From Micrasema longulum (lineage: Eukaryota > Arthropoda > Insecta > Trichoptera > Brachycentridae): 64,000 nucleotides of DNA. The notes under the pieces were generated by a model. It saw nothing but the letters and a program-made list of their open reading frames with translations, was not told the DNA's origin and ran no database searches. The position numbers and the translations under genes are program-made. The stretch spans positions 1 to 64,000 of the forward strand of contig JAGVSM010003694.1 of assembly GCA_022494885.1 (NCBI GenBank), read 5' to 3'. The first letter of the stretch is position 1, and the number at the start of each line of letters is the position of its first letter. This document shows positions 43,988-54,345 of the stretch, one piece after another.

Positions 43988-44395
43988 TGGGGTCTAGAAT
44001 TTCAACCGCCCATGCGCTCAGTAGCTGCAAGACTTGTTGTAATCTAACTTCTATTTTGATAAATGTGTCTTTTAGTTAGTTTTTTAAAATATCACCTAAT
44101 CTCTAAACTTCATTGTCACGTAAAATAAAAATAAAAAATGCAAATAGGGGCTAGATTACTTAATGTACATGCGCTCAGTAGCTGCAAGACGTACTGTAAT
44201 CTAGCTCCTTTATATCAGAATTGTAATATATCATAATTGGAGACGAGGAACTAGAATCCTAATCGTCCGTGCGCTCTGTATCTGTAAGACGTGCTGGGAT
44301 ATTTATTTATTGTACAGCGCCTTGAGGTGATATTCACAAAAATGGCGCTATATAAATTATCCAAATATAATATAATAATAATAATAATAACGTAC
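43988..44395 (+). repeat. Three diverged repeat units followed by a LINE-type 3' end
   Basis: The core 'catgcgctcagtagctgcaa' appears at 44011, 44167 and, diverged, 44268. Each is preceded by 'ctaga' or 'ctagatt' and followed by 'gac(g)t..gt..aatcta'. Spacing is 157 and 99 bases. The block ends 'aaaatggcgctatataaatt' and (ATA)n at 44372-44393, an L2/CR1-like end, so the units may be the element's 3' UTR. Confidence 0.6.
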
Positions 44396-44559
44396 GTACC
44401 GGTTTATTGAATTGTTCCAAAACATAACTTCAACTAACAATATTTTGAGTTTGTCAATTTTTTTATTAATTATCTGACTTTTTTTACTGGCCATATTGCT
44501 CTCACCTTCAAGTGAATTTATTTTTAAACGGACTTTTGTGATTTATTTATTGATAGTTT

Positions 44560-45641
44560 TTATTCTTCTTTAAAACATGGACGTGTTCGAGGTCCTAGAG
44601 CCACGATTACAATAAAAAGTTAACATTTATCTTCAATTTTATCTACCATAAGGTACATTTTTGGTCTTAGGAAATATGACCACATTTCTGATTATCGTAG
44701 GCAACTGAAACGGCTCAAAATTAGACAGCGGAGAGACTATCACTCCCTCTCACTTCTGTTTAATGTACTTCATAGTCCTAACGCTCCGATATACCTGCGT
44801 GAAAAATTTCAACGCTTATCAGTTCATGGTTGATCTCTTCGTTCCAATTCTCAAGGCACTCTCTTAATACCCATTCACAATTCCTCTTTCTTCTCTAACT
44901 CATATAGTATACATGCGGCTTGACTGTGGAATCATCTCCCATCCACCATCAAAGATGTTACTACATTATGTCTGTTTAAATCACGTCTGAAGAAACATCT
45001 CCTTTCTCTTCCTTAATCTCTCTTCCTTATTTAGTCCGTAATAGTTTTGATTTAAGGTAATTTATGAACAAATACGTTTATTTCTATTTTTATATTTCTT
45101 AAGCTTTTTAATCTTTTTTTTTTACTTGAATTATAAAAACAAAACTTTTATTTTATTGGTTGGTTGGAAGAAATTGCCATTTGGCAATAAACCCGCCAAT
45201 GGACAAATAACATTTTGTACAAAAAGTTAAATAAAAAAAAAAAACAGTAAAATGAATTTTTCCGTATGAAAAGCAGAATATGCACACACATTTTTTTTCT
45301 AAACATGTTAAGTTATAGGTTAACGACGAAGATACTTTAAATGTTTATGCAGATATACTCATTTTCGTTCACAAATATCAGTCTAACTTTATCGAACAGT
45401 CGAAGATAACTATGTTAACTTCCCATCGTAATTGGGGCCCAGGTTGGATTTCGGGTAAGGCTGACATGAAGTATTTGTTTTAAGGATAGTTTATCAATGT
45501 TAGTATTTCATTGTCCTTGAACTGGCATCTAAAGCGTGAGAATGAACACGTTACCTTCCTGATAAGCTGCATTTAATTTGACAATTAATTCTCTTTGCAC
45601 TACTGGGTGAGGATAAGAGTTTAATGATAATGATGATGCCA
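44560..45641. mobile_element. Apparent triple nest: LINE in MITE in SINE
   Basis: Outer layer: 45442-45641 is the family 1 SINE from B box ('aggttggatttcgggt') to the GATAATGATGATG tail. The matching upstream piece may be 44570-44598 ('catggacgtgttcgaggtcc'). Middle layer: MITE ends at 44599 ('gagccacgattac') and 45441 ('cgtaattggggccc'), as in the intact copy at 7257. Inner layer: a jockey-like LINE fragment 44660-45245. The middle and inner relationship is clear from comparison with 7257-7491. The outer left piece is weak. Confidence 0.5.
44660..45245 (+). mobile_element. 5'-truncated jockey-like non-LTR retrotransposon inside a MITE
   Basis: Frame reads 'KYDHISDYRRQLKRLKIRQR', 'RDYHSLSLLFNVLH', 'NAPIYLREKFQRLSVHG', stop, then 'WNHLPSTIKDVTTLCLFKSR' and 'LKKHLLSLP'. 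It aligns with the C-terminal half of the frame at 10284-10715 and then with 51655-51720. The 3' UTR has 'gaagaaattgccatttggca' and a poly(A) end at about 45230-45243. Confidence 0.75.
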
Positions 45642-46670
45642 ACAAATATTTTAAATGGTGATTGGCGAAAAAAATCGTAAATCATAACTAAATTACTATG
45701 ATGTAATTAAAATAAAAAATAAAATTTAACCAATTTTATTATTTTTCCAATTTTTTTACACTAGTTTCACAATGCAGTCAAATATTTACGTAAAATAGAA
45801 ATATAAAGTCATAAGAAACAGTAAAACAAAACAAATTGAAAAAATATAATTCAACTTTTCGTAACTCTGTTAGTATGAAAGTGTGAAAATTTTTATAACG
45901 AAAACAATACGAATTATTTTTAATGTAACTTTTCATTAGAACAAATAAATACTGACTGGACACACATCCCATTTACAAACATATATGCACACATACATAT
46001 ACGTCTAATAAAATACTCATGTGTGAGATACACGCATGAGAACATTTTTAAATTTTAATTTCGGGTAGCGGTAGCCTTTTTATTTCATTTTTTTTTCTTC
46101 AGTAAACATAATACTTTGTATATTGTAAGTAAATTAAATAAACAATAAATTTAAAAATTACAAGAAGGTATGTTGTTTGTACTTTTTTTAAATAAAAAAA
46201 ACAATAAACATAATGTAATTCTTATATTTAGATCACAAGACCCTAGAATACGTGTTGAATTTGTAAATCTCGAAGCGAGAGTTATCTGCCCCTTTGCCAA
46301 AGGGTCTTGTAAATATTTCTCGAGACGAAATTGAATAATCAGTTCTGTAGTATAGCAGAAAGGTTCCAGAACTTTTTGTAGGAACGATATGCGGCTGAAA
46401 TAAATAATACTTATTTATACAGGGCTTTTTTTGAGTTTTAGGTGAAGCAGTTTTTTTATAAATACTAGTGGAACTAGCTGATAAGGGGCAAATAATTTCT
46501 CTAACCACGTAATTTTTTTGTAATGTCGCGAATTTTATTTTTTTATTTCGCAAATACTATCAAAAAGTTGTAAATATAGGTTCCGTATCTTAAACCATAG
46601 ATAAACCCTTAAAACTTGATGGCCACTATCCAGCAAAAATCCTAATAGGAAACCTGGTAGAGATTTGAGT
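45642..46670. other. No gene recognised
   Basis: 45650-46200 is AT-rich. 46205-46440 is unique, of moderate complexity ('tctcgaagcgagagttatct' folds weakly). A 106-codon minus-strand frame there has no motif I recognise and no splice support. Confidence 0.35.
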
Positions 46671-46735
46671 GCATCGTGGTCTACTGGTTGGAGCGTTTGC
46701 CTTGCTGAAAGAGTCTTGGATACGATTGGTATTTT
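46671..46735 (+). mobile_element. tRNA-like SINE head fragment
   Basis: 'gcatcgtggtctactggttg' resembles an A box, 'gcgtttgccttgctgaaaga' the anticodon arm, and 'tggatacgattggta' a decayed B box. No body follows. Confidence 0.45.
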
Positions 46736-46809
46736 AAATCATTTTATTTGGAACATTTTAATTGAAAGATATTTTTTTTTTTAATTTATTTAAACATCAA
46801 TATGTCAAA

Positions 46810-47080
46810 TTACATTTACGTTATTTCCCAGTACGAGCAGGCAGAGAGGATAGAACGCCACACCACTCTAGTTTTGCAAACATAACTAGCTCCCTGTATA
46901 TTTCATACATCTGATCTCAAGCACACACGCCGATTATTTTGAAACATTTAAGTATTTGTTGGATTTGGTCATGCCATGATTGTTTGGGTTTCCTAGTTTT
47001 TTGCCTATATTGGCATTTGAATTTTTGGTATTTTGTTGTTGTTTTTTCAAATGTCAAGACCAACACAACGCCCGTTTTTT
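46810..47080 (-). mobile_element. RTE-like non-LTR fragment
   Basis: On the minus strand, 'catggcatgaccaaatccaa' and 'gtggtgtggcgttctatcct' match 61574 and 61695 of the RTE-like copy at 61374-61745. Translation gives 'VVWRSILSACSYWEIT', the usual C-terminus 'W-x-x-I-x-SAY-x-x-G-x-x'. Upstream frames are broken. The plus-strand 87-codon frame over this interval is antisense. Confidence 0.65.
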
Positions 47081-47199
47081 TTTTAAATTTTGCCGCTATT
47101 GCTTATCTCAGCATTTGTATACCGAACGGATCAAGACATTTGTGCACCTATTATAATACAGATAGTAGAATATATATTGCTTATAGTCGAGAGTTAATT

Positions 47200-47777
47200 T
47201 AGCGTTTGAGATTCCCTGGATTGAATTTTCTCACGATTGGACTTCGCGGAAAATTAATATGCCTCTTTTCTCTGTTTTATTCTGCAGAAGATAAAAGTTT
47301 AATGAATTACGGTCCATATCTTTCATCAGATCTTATATTAGCGGAGAGAAAGGAGTTAACGCAATGACGGGATCGGAAGAACTGTAGAAATGATTAACAA
47401 CGGATTGAATGAAATATGAAATCTTCGCCAACTTGGGATTGTTTTTGATCCTCTTTATTGTGTATTTAAACGGGCCAGTAAAGGTATCAAAGAAATGAAT
47501 TTGATGTTAATTAAGATTTGCAAATTGGAATAAAAACAGATTGTTAATTAATAAAGTTTCGAAGGAATAAAGATGGCCTTATATTTATTTGCGGGGTAAT
47601 GAAATTGTTAAAAACGTTTACTGAAGGAATAATTGCTTAAGATATGAGATTCTTATCAATCAAAGAAAAGGCGATCATTTTGGATGAAAATTAATGTAAA
47701 ATAATTTTATTATATTAATCAATTTTCAAATCATCTTAAGTTAATATTCGACTTTAACAGAAGTAATTTATGTAGGT
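47200..47777. other. Repeat-free block, no exon found
   Basis: Higher complexity between 47210 and 47650, purine-rich on the plus strand. A good acceptor-like 'tttattctgcag' at 47286 is followed by an immediate stop in one frame and no donor. Confidence 0.3.
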
Positions 47778-47900
47778 ATTATTATTATCATACCCGTGTC
47801 GACATTCGATAGTGCATAAGGCACTGTATTGGTAGGTACACCAAATGTAACGAATACATAGATCTGTGATAATATAAGTGATCAGTTTTACACATCCGTA
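47778..47900 (-). mobile_element. SINE family 1, 3' part
   Basis: 'ttattattatcata' tail, 'gtgcataaggcactgtattg' and 'gtacaccaaatgtaacg', then 'agtgatcagttttac'. The head is missing. Confidence 0.6.
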
Positions 47901-48496
47901 AAACAATTTTTAATACTGCGGTCTTCCTATTGGTATGGCTCATTTAAAAAGCAATGTTTTTCGTCAATAAATAAGTTTTTTTTTTAAGTGTTCAATATTT
48001 TAATTTCAAATATCGCGATTTTTATTTATTTTAATTCTTCTCGTTTCACTGCCCGTTCACTGTGATATTGGAAAATTATATAAAGGGCCTTTGTCTGATA
48101 TTGCCATTCTTCCTAATGACGATATTGCAAACACGAATGGTAGTAAAAACTGTGGCTGCTGTATTTTTATAATTTTTTTAACATCAAATTACATTATTAC
48201 TATCACTTTTTTTTTCTTAACTTCGACGCCCTTCGTACAAGTCACCGAAAGATATATTTTATAATAACGCAATCTAGCACCGCTTAAAGTCACAGTGAAA
48301 GAATTGTAAGTTGGTACTACGTATGACAATTTTAACGCCAACACTAAATCTCTTTGATGGGAAAAAAATTCACAAAATATTTATTCAGTTCACACCCAGA
48401 GCTATTGGGCTCCTTTGACAATTTACAAAATTGTGAAATTTGCAGTCAAAAAGACGTTTAAAACTAATTCGTTTTATTATTTTCTTTGATAGTAAC
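47901..48496. other. No recognisable feature
   Basis: AT-rich, with moderate complexity at 48040-48440. No exon found. Confidence 0.35.
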
Positions 48497-48557
48497 TGAA
48501 CCTCGAACTTCGAGCATATTAGACAAACGCGCTAACCACTATGCTATGAGGCGGACT
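48497..48557 (-). mobile_element. tRNA-like SINE head
   Basis: Minus strand: 'gtccgcctcatagcatagtg' (A-box region 'catagtggttagcgcg'), then 'gaagttcgaggttcag' as a B-box relic. Confidence 0.55.
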
Positions 48558-48607
48558 TATTTCTGAACAATTACGTTTTCCGAGTTTTTACCTGCTTGTT
48601 CGAGTTT

Positions 48608-48757
48608 ACACAACGGGCCAAGAGGCCCAATTACAGTGGCGAATTACTAAACCCAAGCTTGAAAATTTACTTAATATTTGCATCCTCTCCAGAAATTGAC
48701 CACCAAACCTTTCATGTTTTAGGCAAACGTCTTATCTGTCGCATCAAGGAGGTCGCC
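48608..48757 (-). mobile_element. tRNA-derived SINE, family 2, diverged
   Basis: Minus strand: 'ggcgacctccttgatgcgac', 'aagacgtttgcctaaaacat', 'gaaaggtttggtgg', and the end 'cgccactgtaattgggcctc' then 'ttggcccgttg', matching 28164 and 59420. Confidence 0.6.
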
Positions 48758-49384
48758 AAATGTATATGGCTCTATGTCACACGGAAAATTTTAAATGATT
48801 TTTAATTTTAGTTAAAGAATTAACTTAATTGTGTTTATTTAAAATAATATTAGTAAATATTGAACCTTAAACTGAGCACATTAAAACATATTTTAGTGAT
48901 TCTAATTACTATATTAGTACTATGTTTTGTAATAGGGAAATATCACATACTACGAATAGCGATAAGATATATGAAAAGTATTTTAAATTATCAATCAAAA
49001 TCAATGTAGATATTATGAAGAAATGTTTTTATAAATATAATTTTAAAAAATAAATTATAAAAAATATGTCACTAGAATAACGCGACATGTTTGGGATCGA
49101 TAATAATTGTGACGTCGAAATTCGTGACGATGTTCTATAAAAATTTAAACAGTAAGAAACAAAATTAAAACTTACATGAATCGTGACGTATTAGAGGCGT
49201 GGTCAATGCAATGGCCGTTTTTGCGGGAATTCAACATTTCAATTCAAAAAAGCAAAAAAAAATTGTTTTTCTTGACGGTATTTCATAGACCCTAAATACT
49301 TTACAAAAATATTTTTAAAAAACGAGATATTTCCCTTTTGTGAATGTGATAATTAGTATTGTATGTTAATATGGTAAGAGTCCT
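48758..49384. other. No recognisable feature
   Basis: AT-rich, with a unique patch at 49075-49240 that contains several 'gacg' words. No exon. Confidence 0.35.
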
Positions 49385-49483
49385 GGGCTGGTATTCCCAA
49401 CGCGTTTACAGCGCGCTTTAATGCGTATTTAGTACGTAAAAACGCGCTTTACCGCGCTATAATTTCGTTTGGAATACCAGCCC
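49385..49483. mobile_element. Compact 99-base MITE
   Basis: Perfect 13-base terminal repeats GGGCTGGTATTCC / GGAATACCAGCCC. The interior is unusually GC-rich and self-complementary ('aacgcg', 'agcgcgctttaatgcg', 'aaaacgcgctttaccgcgct'). The end sequence resembles described animal MITE families, but I cannot fix the superfamily. Confidence 0.75.
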
Positions 49484-49784
49484 TGGTAAAGAGACGGATT
49501 TTCCCATCGGTTATACGAAAAATCTTAAAGTTTGAAAAAATAATTAAGAATACAGATAGAAGTTAATAAAAGGTGTACAATTTAAAACAATATCTTATTA
49601 ATCCAGTATTTAAATTTGGAGATAATAAATTGAAACGCCCTCTTTTAAAATATAAAAGTGTTATACGAGTATTAAATATATCTATGTCATTTGCGTATTC
49701 ATTTGCAAACACATGAATTCTCCTTATAGGCGAGTGTGCACTGTAGTTTGTTGTAGATACATTTATATAGAATAGTAGTGAAGA

Positions 49785-49836
49785 GTTTATGGTGTTATAT
49801 CCTCTGCCGACCCTTACGGAAAAACGCTGTGATGGT
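49785..49836 (+). mobile_element. RTE-like non-LTR 3' remnant
   Basis: 'gtgttatatcctctgccgac' and 'ccttacggaaaaacgctg' encode 'VISSADPYGKTL' and a stop, the last residues of the RTE-like protein (compare 61710-61745). Only this tip is recognisable. Confidence 0.5.
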
Positions 49837-51380
49837 GTGTTATTTTTTTGGTTTAGATAATATTTAAATGACGAGTAAAACGGATTTTTATTTTTAATTT
49901 CATTTTGCGTTTGTTAGAGTTCTTTGTATTTTTGACAAACAATGAAAAATAAATTTTTCATATAAATGATAACATCAATAACGTTAACAAACGAAGGTAC
50001 GCGCTAGGGATGGAGACGGGAGCTTTAAAGTGCAGAACGCCCCGCCGAGATTGCCAACTCGGCTCTTGAAACATTAAACATTACACAAGGCTATGTCGAC
50101 TGCTACTAGAAGATTCAAAATATTACACGGAGAAACAAAAATGTATGTGGGTTGGTAAAAATTAAAAATATTCTCGAGGAACCTTATTTTATAATCTGTT
50201 TTTTAAGAAAATTTTACAAAATATCTAGAAATACCTTTAAAATTATGCGTTTTAATATTAAATAAAGGTTTTGGATGTTTGTTGCAGTAACTTTGTATTT
50301 CATTGTTATATATTAAAGGAATAAATAAAATTACTTTGTTTTATGAACAACTTGTTTATTATCACAACCGACTAGTTTTGGCAACTCACGTTGCACTCTT
50401 TAAGGTTATATAATTTAATTTTTATTTTTATTTTATTTTATTTGGGATTTTTACAGCTATAACATAAACAAAATAAGTACAAAAATATTAAAAATACTTA
50501 AGCCAATTAAAAAAATTCACTGTAAATCTGATGACACATAATATATAAGAAAAGAGTTTACGTAATTGTATGTGTGTGACGTTTGTATTCATCTGTATGT
50601 TAATGTGTGTATGCGTAAACAAATAAGGGAAAGAGTGCGTGTGTGTGGGTGCGTAAATATAAAAAAATAATTGCTCAAAACGAAAAAAAAAAACAAAAAA
50701 ATAGCATTTTATTTAAAAATTTAACTGATACACACTGAATGAATAATGTGCGACGAGTCCCATACAAAACGAGTACGGTAGGTAACTACAAAATGCAGTA
50801 AATACGATATAGTGTCAACAATAAAACAAGGTTTGACAATACGCGAACGTTGATTCAAAACGAACATACAAAGACACACTGAATATGCACCTACATAATA
50901 TATAAATAAGAATAACATATCAGTTTGATAGAAATGATTCGAATTATAAAAATCAGGTGTCACAAACAGTTGGCCCGCAGTACGGGGATACATAATTATA
51001 ATATTAAAAGATCTTCTCACTATAAAACTTATATTTATTCAAGAATAGAGAGCAACTAAATAATGACTAAATATACATACTTAAAAGAAACAGTGAACAG
51101 TGAGTGTCCATAAATATAGAGGAGGGAGTAATTGTGTTTATGGTGGGGTAGGAGAGGTGGTAATTGTGTTGAAGGTGGGGTTAGACTTTACAGGAAAAAT
51201 ATTAAAAATAGGACTTCGACTTAAATTTAATTGATTATTTATAATATTTAAATTTTGTTTGACGGCTTTTTTGATATCGAGGATTTCCAAATTATTTCAT
51301 TGATGAGTCTTATTATTAACATATAATATTTCTATTCAACTAATTTTAAAAAATTACCTTCATAGTAATTATGTAAGAAA
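49837..51380. other. No gene; GC-rich patch, retro tail, small tandem duplication
   Basis: 50000-50110 is GC-rich with a hairpin GCCGAG/CTCGGC (50044-50063). 50417-50520 starts with (TTTTA)n and looks like a minus-strand retroelement tail. 51129-51184 is a two-unit repeat of 'taattgtgtt..a.ggtgggg'. No exon found. Confidence 0.45.
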
Positions 51381-51615
51381 AATTGCCTACCGTGCAAGAA
51401 GTCTCGGATTTGATTCCCGATAAAGTTGACATAAATATTTATTTTTATTTGTGTTTTTACTATTGAATATTTGATAGTTCCTAGACTGGCACCTGAACCG
51501 TAAGACTAATCACCTTACAAAACGGTACAAAAATGATCAAGATGTGCTGCGATTTATATACCAACGCATTGTTTTATGTACCATTAGGTGAGGAAAGGGA
51601 AAGATCATGACAATA
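51381..51615 (+). mobile_element. SINE family 1, lacking the A-box half
   Basis: Starts inside the head at 'gcctaccgtgcaagaagtct', B-box relic 'ggatttgattcccga', then the body 'gttcctagactggcacctga', 'gtaccattaggtgagg' and a degenerate tail. Confidence 0.75.
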
Positions 51616-51649
51616 TTAATTATTTTAATATGTTTTATTTAAAATAACC

Positions 51650-51995
51650 TGTAAAATTTAATGTTACTACAGTATCTCTGTTTAAATCACGTCTGAAGAA
51701 ACATCGCCTTTCTCGTCCTTAATCTCTCCTCCTGTCCTCTTTCCTCTTTATCCCTTTTTCCCATAGAGTTATAGTATTGATTTAAGGTAATTTATAAACA
51801 TACACATTTATTTTCATTTTTGTATATCTTTAGCATTTTTTTTAGCTTGTTTTGCATCTGGAATTGTAAAAATAAAACATTTTTATTTTATTAGTTAGTG
51901 TGAAAAAATTACCATTTGGCAATAAGTTCGTCAATGTAAAATTAACGTTCCGTACAAATAGTTAAATAAAATAGTAAAATACAAGATATAAAAAA
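51650..51995 (+). mobile_element. Jockey-like LINE 3' end
   Basis: 'ctgtttaaatcacgtctgaa' and 'gaaacatcgcctttctcgtc' match 44968-45012, encoding 'LFKSRLKKHRLSRP'. The 3' UTR 'accatttggcaataagttcg' and an A-rich end at 51965 match 45165-45240. Confidence 0.7.
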
Positions 51996-52073
51996 AATAG
52001 GTTTTTTTTAATTAAAAATATAGAATTTTTGTCGAAACACAAATTGTTGTTCTTTTGTTGGATTTCCTTTCAG

Positions 52074-52211
52074 CCCCTGGCCACTAAGTGGAAAATAGGT
52101 ACAGCCGTTTCACATTTCACGTTGAAGCGCCAATGCCTGCAGTATCTGAGCCTCATATCCGGTCTCTTTATATTTATTATTATATTCGTTCTTTTCTCCA
52201 TAAAAGTGTAG
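52074..52211 (+). CDS. Weak candidate terminal exon with a membrane segment
   Basis: A strong acceptor, 'ttggatttcctttcag' ending at 52073, is followed by an open phase-0 frame: 'PLATKWKIGTAVSHFTLKRQ', then 'CLQYLSLISGLFIFIIIFVL' and 'FSIKV' before the stop. The end would be a single transmembrane helix. In AT-rich DNA such hydrophobic runs arise by chance, another frame across 52088-52342 is also open, and no upstream exon was found. Function unknown. Confidence 0.2.
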   Translation, partial: PLATKWKIGTAVSHFTLKRQCLQYLSLISGLFIFIIIFVLFSIKV

Positions 52212-52878
52212 TTCTAGTGTGCCCCGTTCACGACACTCAGACTGCAGTACTGAGCGTTGAGTACACCCCTGCCGGGAATCGGGGGACGCGGGCGTTCGGT
52301 AGCCAAACAAGGGATGAACATTTGGAAACGCATCTTAAATAAGAAAGCAAACCTGCCTTGTTTTAGTTTGATTACAAAATTTATTCAACTAATTATAACC
52401 TTTGGCCCTCACATGTCTACTTTTCCCAATAATTTCCTAGAATTTTTATTTAACAATATTCTACACATGTAAAGCTTATTTTCTAGAATATATATTTTTT
52501 TAATAACACCTCAATGCTTCATGTAATTTTATCTGTACTGGGTAGTTCTATAATTATTTATGATATATCCATGTGGAATTGTGATGACAAATATAACATA
52601 TTTTTTTAGTACGTGTCATTGAATTTATCAATTAACAATTTTAATTTACTTAATATTTGAGACACAATTTCCAACTCAATGAGACCAAAATTAATATGAA
52701 TAAGACATTATGTAATTTAAACTTAAATATTTTTTGCGTGTTCGTAAAAACGGGCAAGACAAGTTGTTTTTTGCTTCTTTTTTCATGCAATCTGTTTTGT
52801 CCACTTCTATAAAAATGCAAAAAAAGCTTTTGGTAACTGGCTCTTAGTGTAATTATTTAATCCGTCTGTAATAATATT
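52212..52878. other. No recognisable feature; GC-rich patch at 52215-52330
   Basis: 52215-52330 ('acccctgccgggaatcgggg') is unusually GC-rich for the window. The rest is AT-rich. Confidence 0.35.
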
Positions 52879-53142
52879 CACCTTGTGGTCTAATACTCAG
52901 TGCGTTTGCCTACCATGCAAGAGGTCTCGGGTTCAATTCTGGACATGGTAAATATGAAGTATTTATTGAAAAGGATGATTTTACACCAGAATATTTCATA
53001 GTCCCTGGACTGGTACCTGAAGCAAAAGACTAATCATCTTACCTTCATGTAACAAAGTGATCAAAATACGCTGCGATTGGTATACTAATGTAGTACTCTA
53101 TGCACCATTACGTGTGGAAAGAGAATGATGGTGATGATGATA
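52879..53142 (+). mobile_element. tRNA-derived SINE, family 1, near full length
   Basis: 'ccttgtggtctaatactcag' head, 'gcctaccatgcaagaggtct', B box 'cgggttcaattctgg', body 'agtccctggactggtacctg' and tail GATGGTGATGATGAT. A family 6 fragment follows at 53158-53215. Confidence 0.9.
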
Positions 53143-53215
53143 ACTGAAATTAAGATCTGACTCTTTTCTACGAAATGCATATTTTAGATTGTGTTGTCAG
53201 CCAGACTTTAAAAAA

Positions 53216-54345
53216 TTACTGAAATCCTCCAACAAATAATTAAATTATTTTTAAGGTTAAAAATGATGGAAATTGCAGTTCTGTCTGTTATAGAGTCAGA
53301 AACATAAACGAGTGTATTCGAATAAATAACCACCTCTCTAATTAAGGCTTAATATTTTAATTTTAAAAATATGTAAAACTAAATTGTCAGTTTTACTCTG
53401 AAGTTATTTCTAATTTCATGGGTGCCTTGAAAAGTAAAAATAAGTTTTTATTGATCGTGTGCAAACTCAAATTCAATCTTTTTTAAATTGTTTTTGTTTC
53501 ATAATTGCTAAATTTAAAAGAAAAATATTTATGAACCTAGAACAAGACCCTTGTCGTCGTTTATAAAAAAAGAAATTCAACTTTGTCTCATTGAGAACAT
53601 TAAATTTGAAACAACAGTTTGTGTTAACAATTTTAATTCTTGTGCCAACTTTTGTTTCTTAACAAGTGCCAAAACACAACAAAAGTGTCTGATTTAATCG
53701 TCTTCACCTCTTTATGTCATATACCTTGACCGTAAAATTATATATTTGATTAATTTAGTTTAGTATTTATGAAATATTGATTGTAAAAAATTCATACAAT
53801 CAATTGAAATATATGTGTAATTCGCTATGTGGCGTAGTATTTTATGCTCTTAAGGCCCTTATTTCACAGCTTGGCAAAAATCCACACGGTACGATAAAAC
53901 AGCATAGGGAGAATTAATATTTATTGTATTGCAATTTTTTAAAATGATATTTATTTATTCAACGTCAGGCAAACGCAATATTTGGTACACCATGAGGCCG
54001 ACTTATAACCACTCAATTTTCTTTGGCAGAACTTTTTTTTAGAGGAGCCACTGAATATTTTTTAACAAATATAGAAGAATATAATCAATGTCAATTCACT
54101 TTTATTTGGCTATGCTTATTTTAATTAAAAATTTAAAAAGTTTTAAAAAAATAAATTAATGCGCACGTTTTTATTTAATTTCATTCTAGGATTTATAGAG
54201 AAAAATTTGATATTTCTAGGAAATCGATTATATTTTTAACCACTAGCCAATTAACTATATAAAACATTATATTTTTATCTACTGCTGCTTTTTTGCTCTT
54301 AAAATAAGGAAGTGTATTTTTTTAAAACTCACCACGTTACTTTGA
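53216..54345. other. No gene; SINE head fragment at 53961-54002 (-)
   Basis: 'caaacgcaatatttggtaca' and 'ccatgaggccga' are the reverse complement of a family 1 head without its B box. Otherwise AT-rich sequence without features. Confidence 0.4.

Noticed and set aside
46939..47202. 87-codon plus-strand frame rich in aromatic residues
   Set aside because: It is antisense to an RTE-like remnant identified by comparison with 61374-61745.
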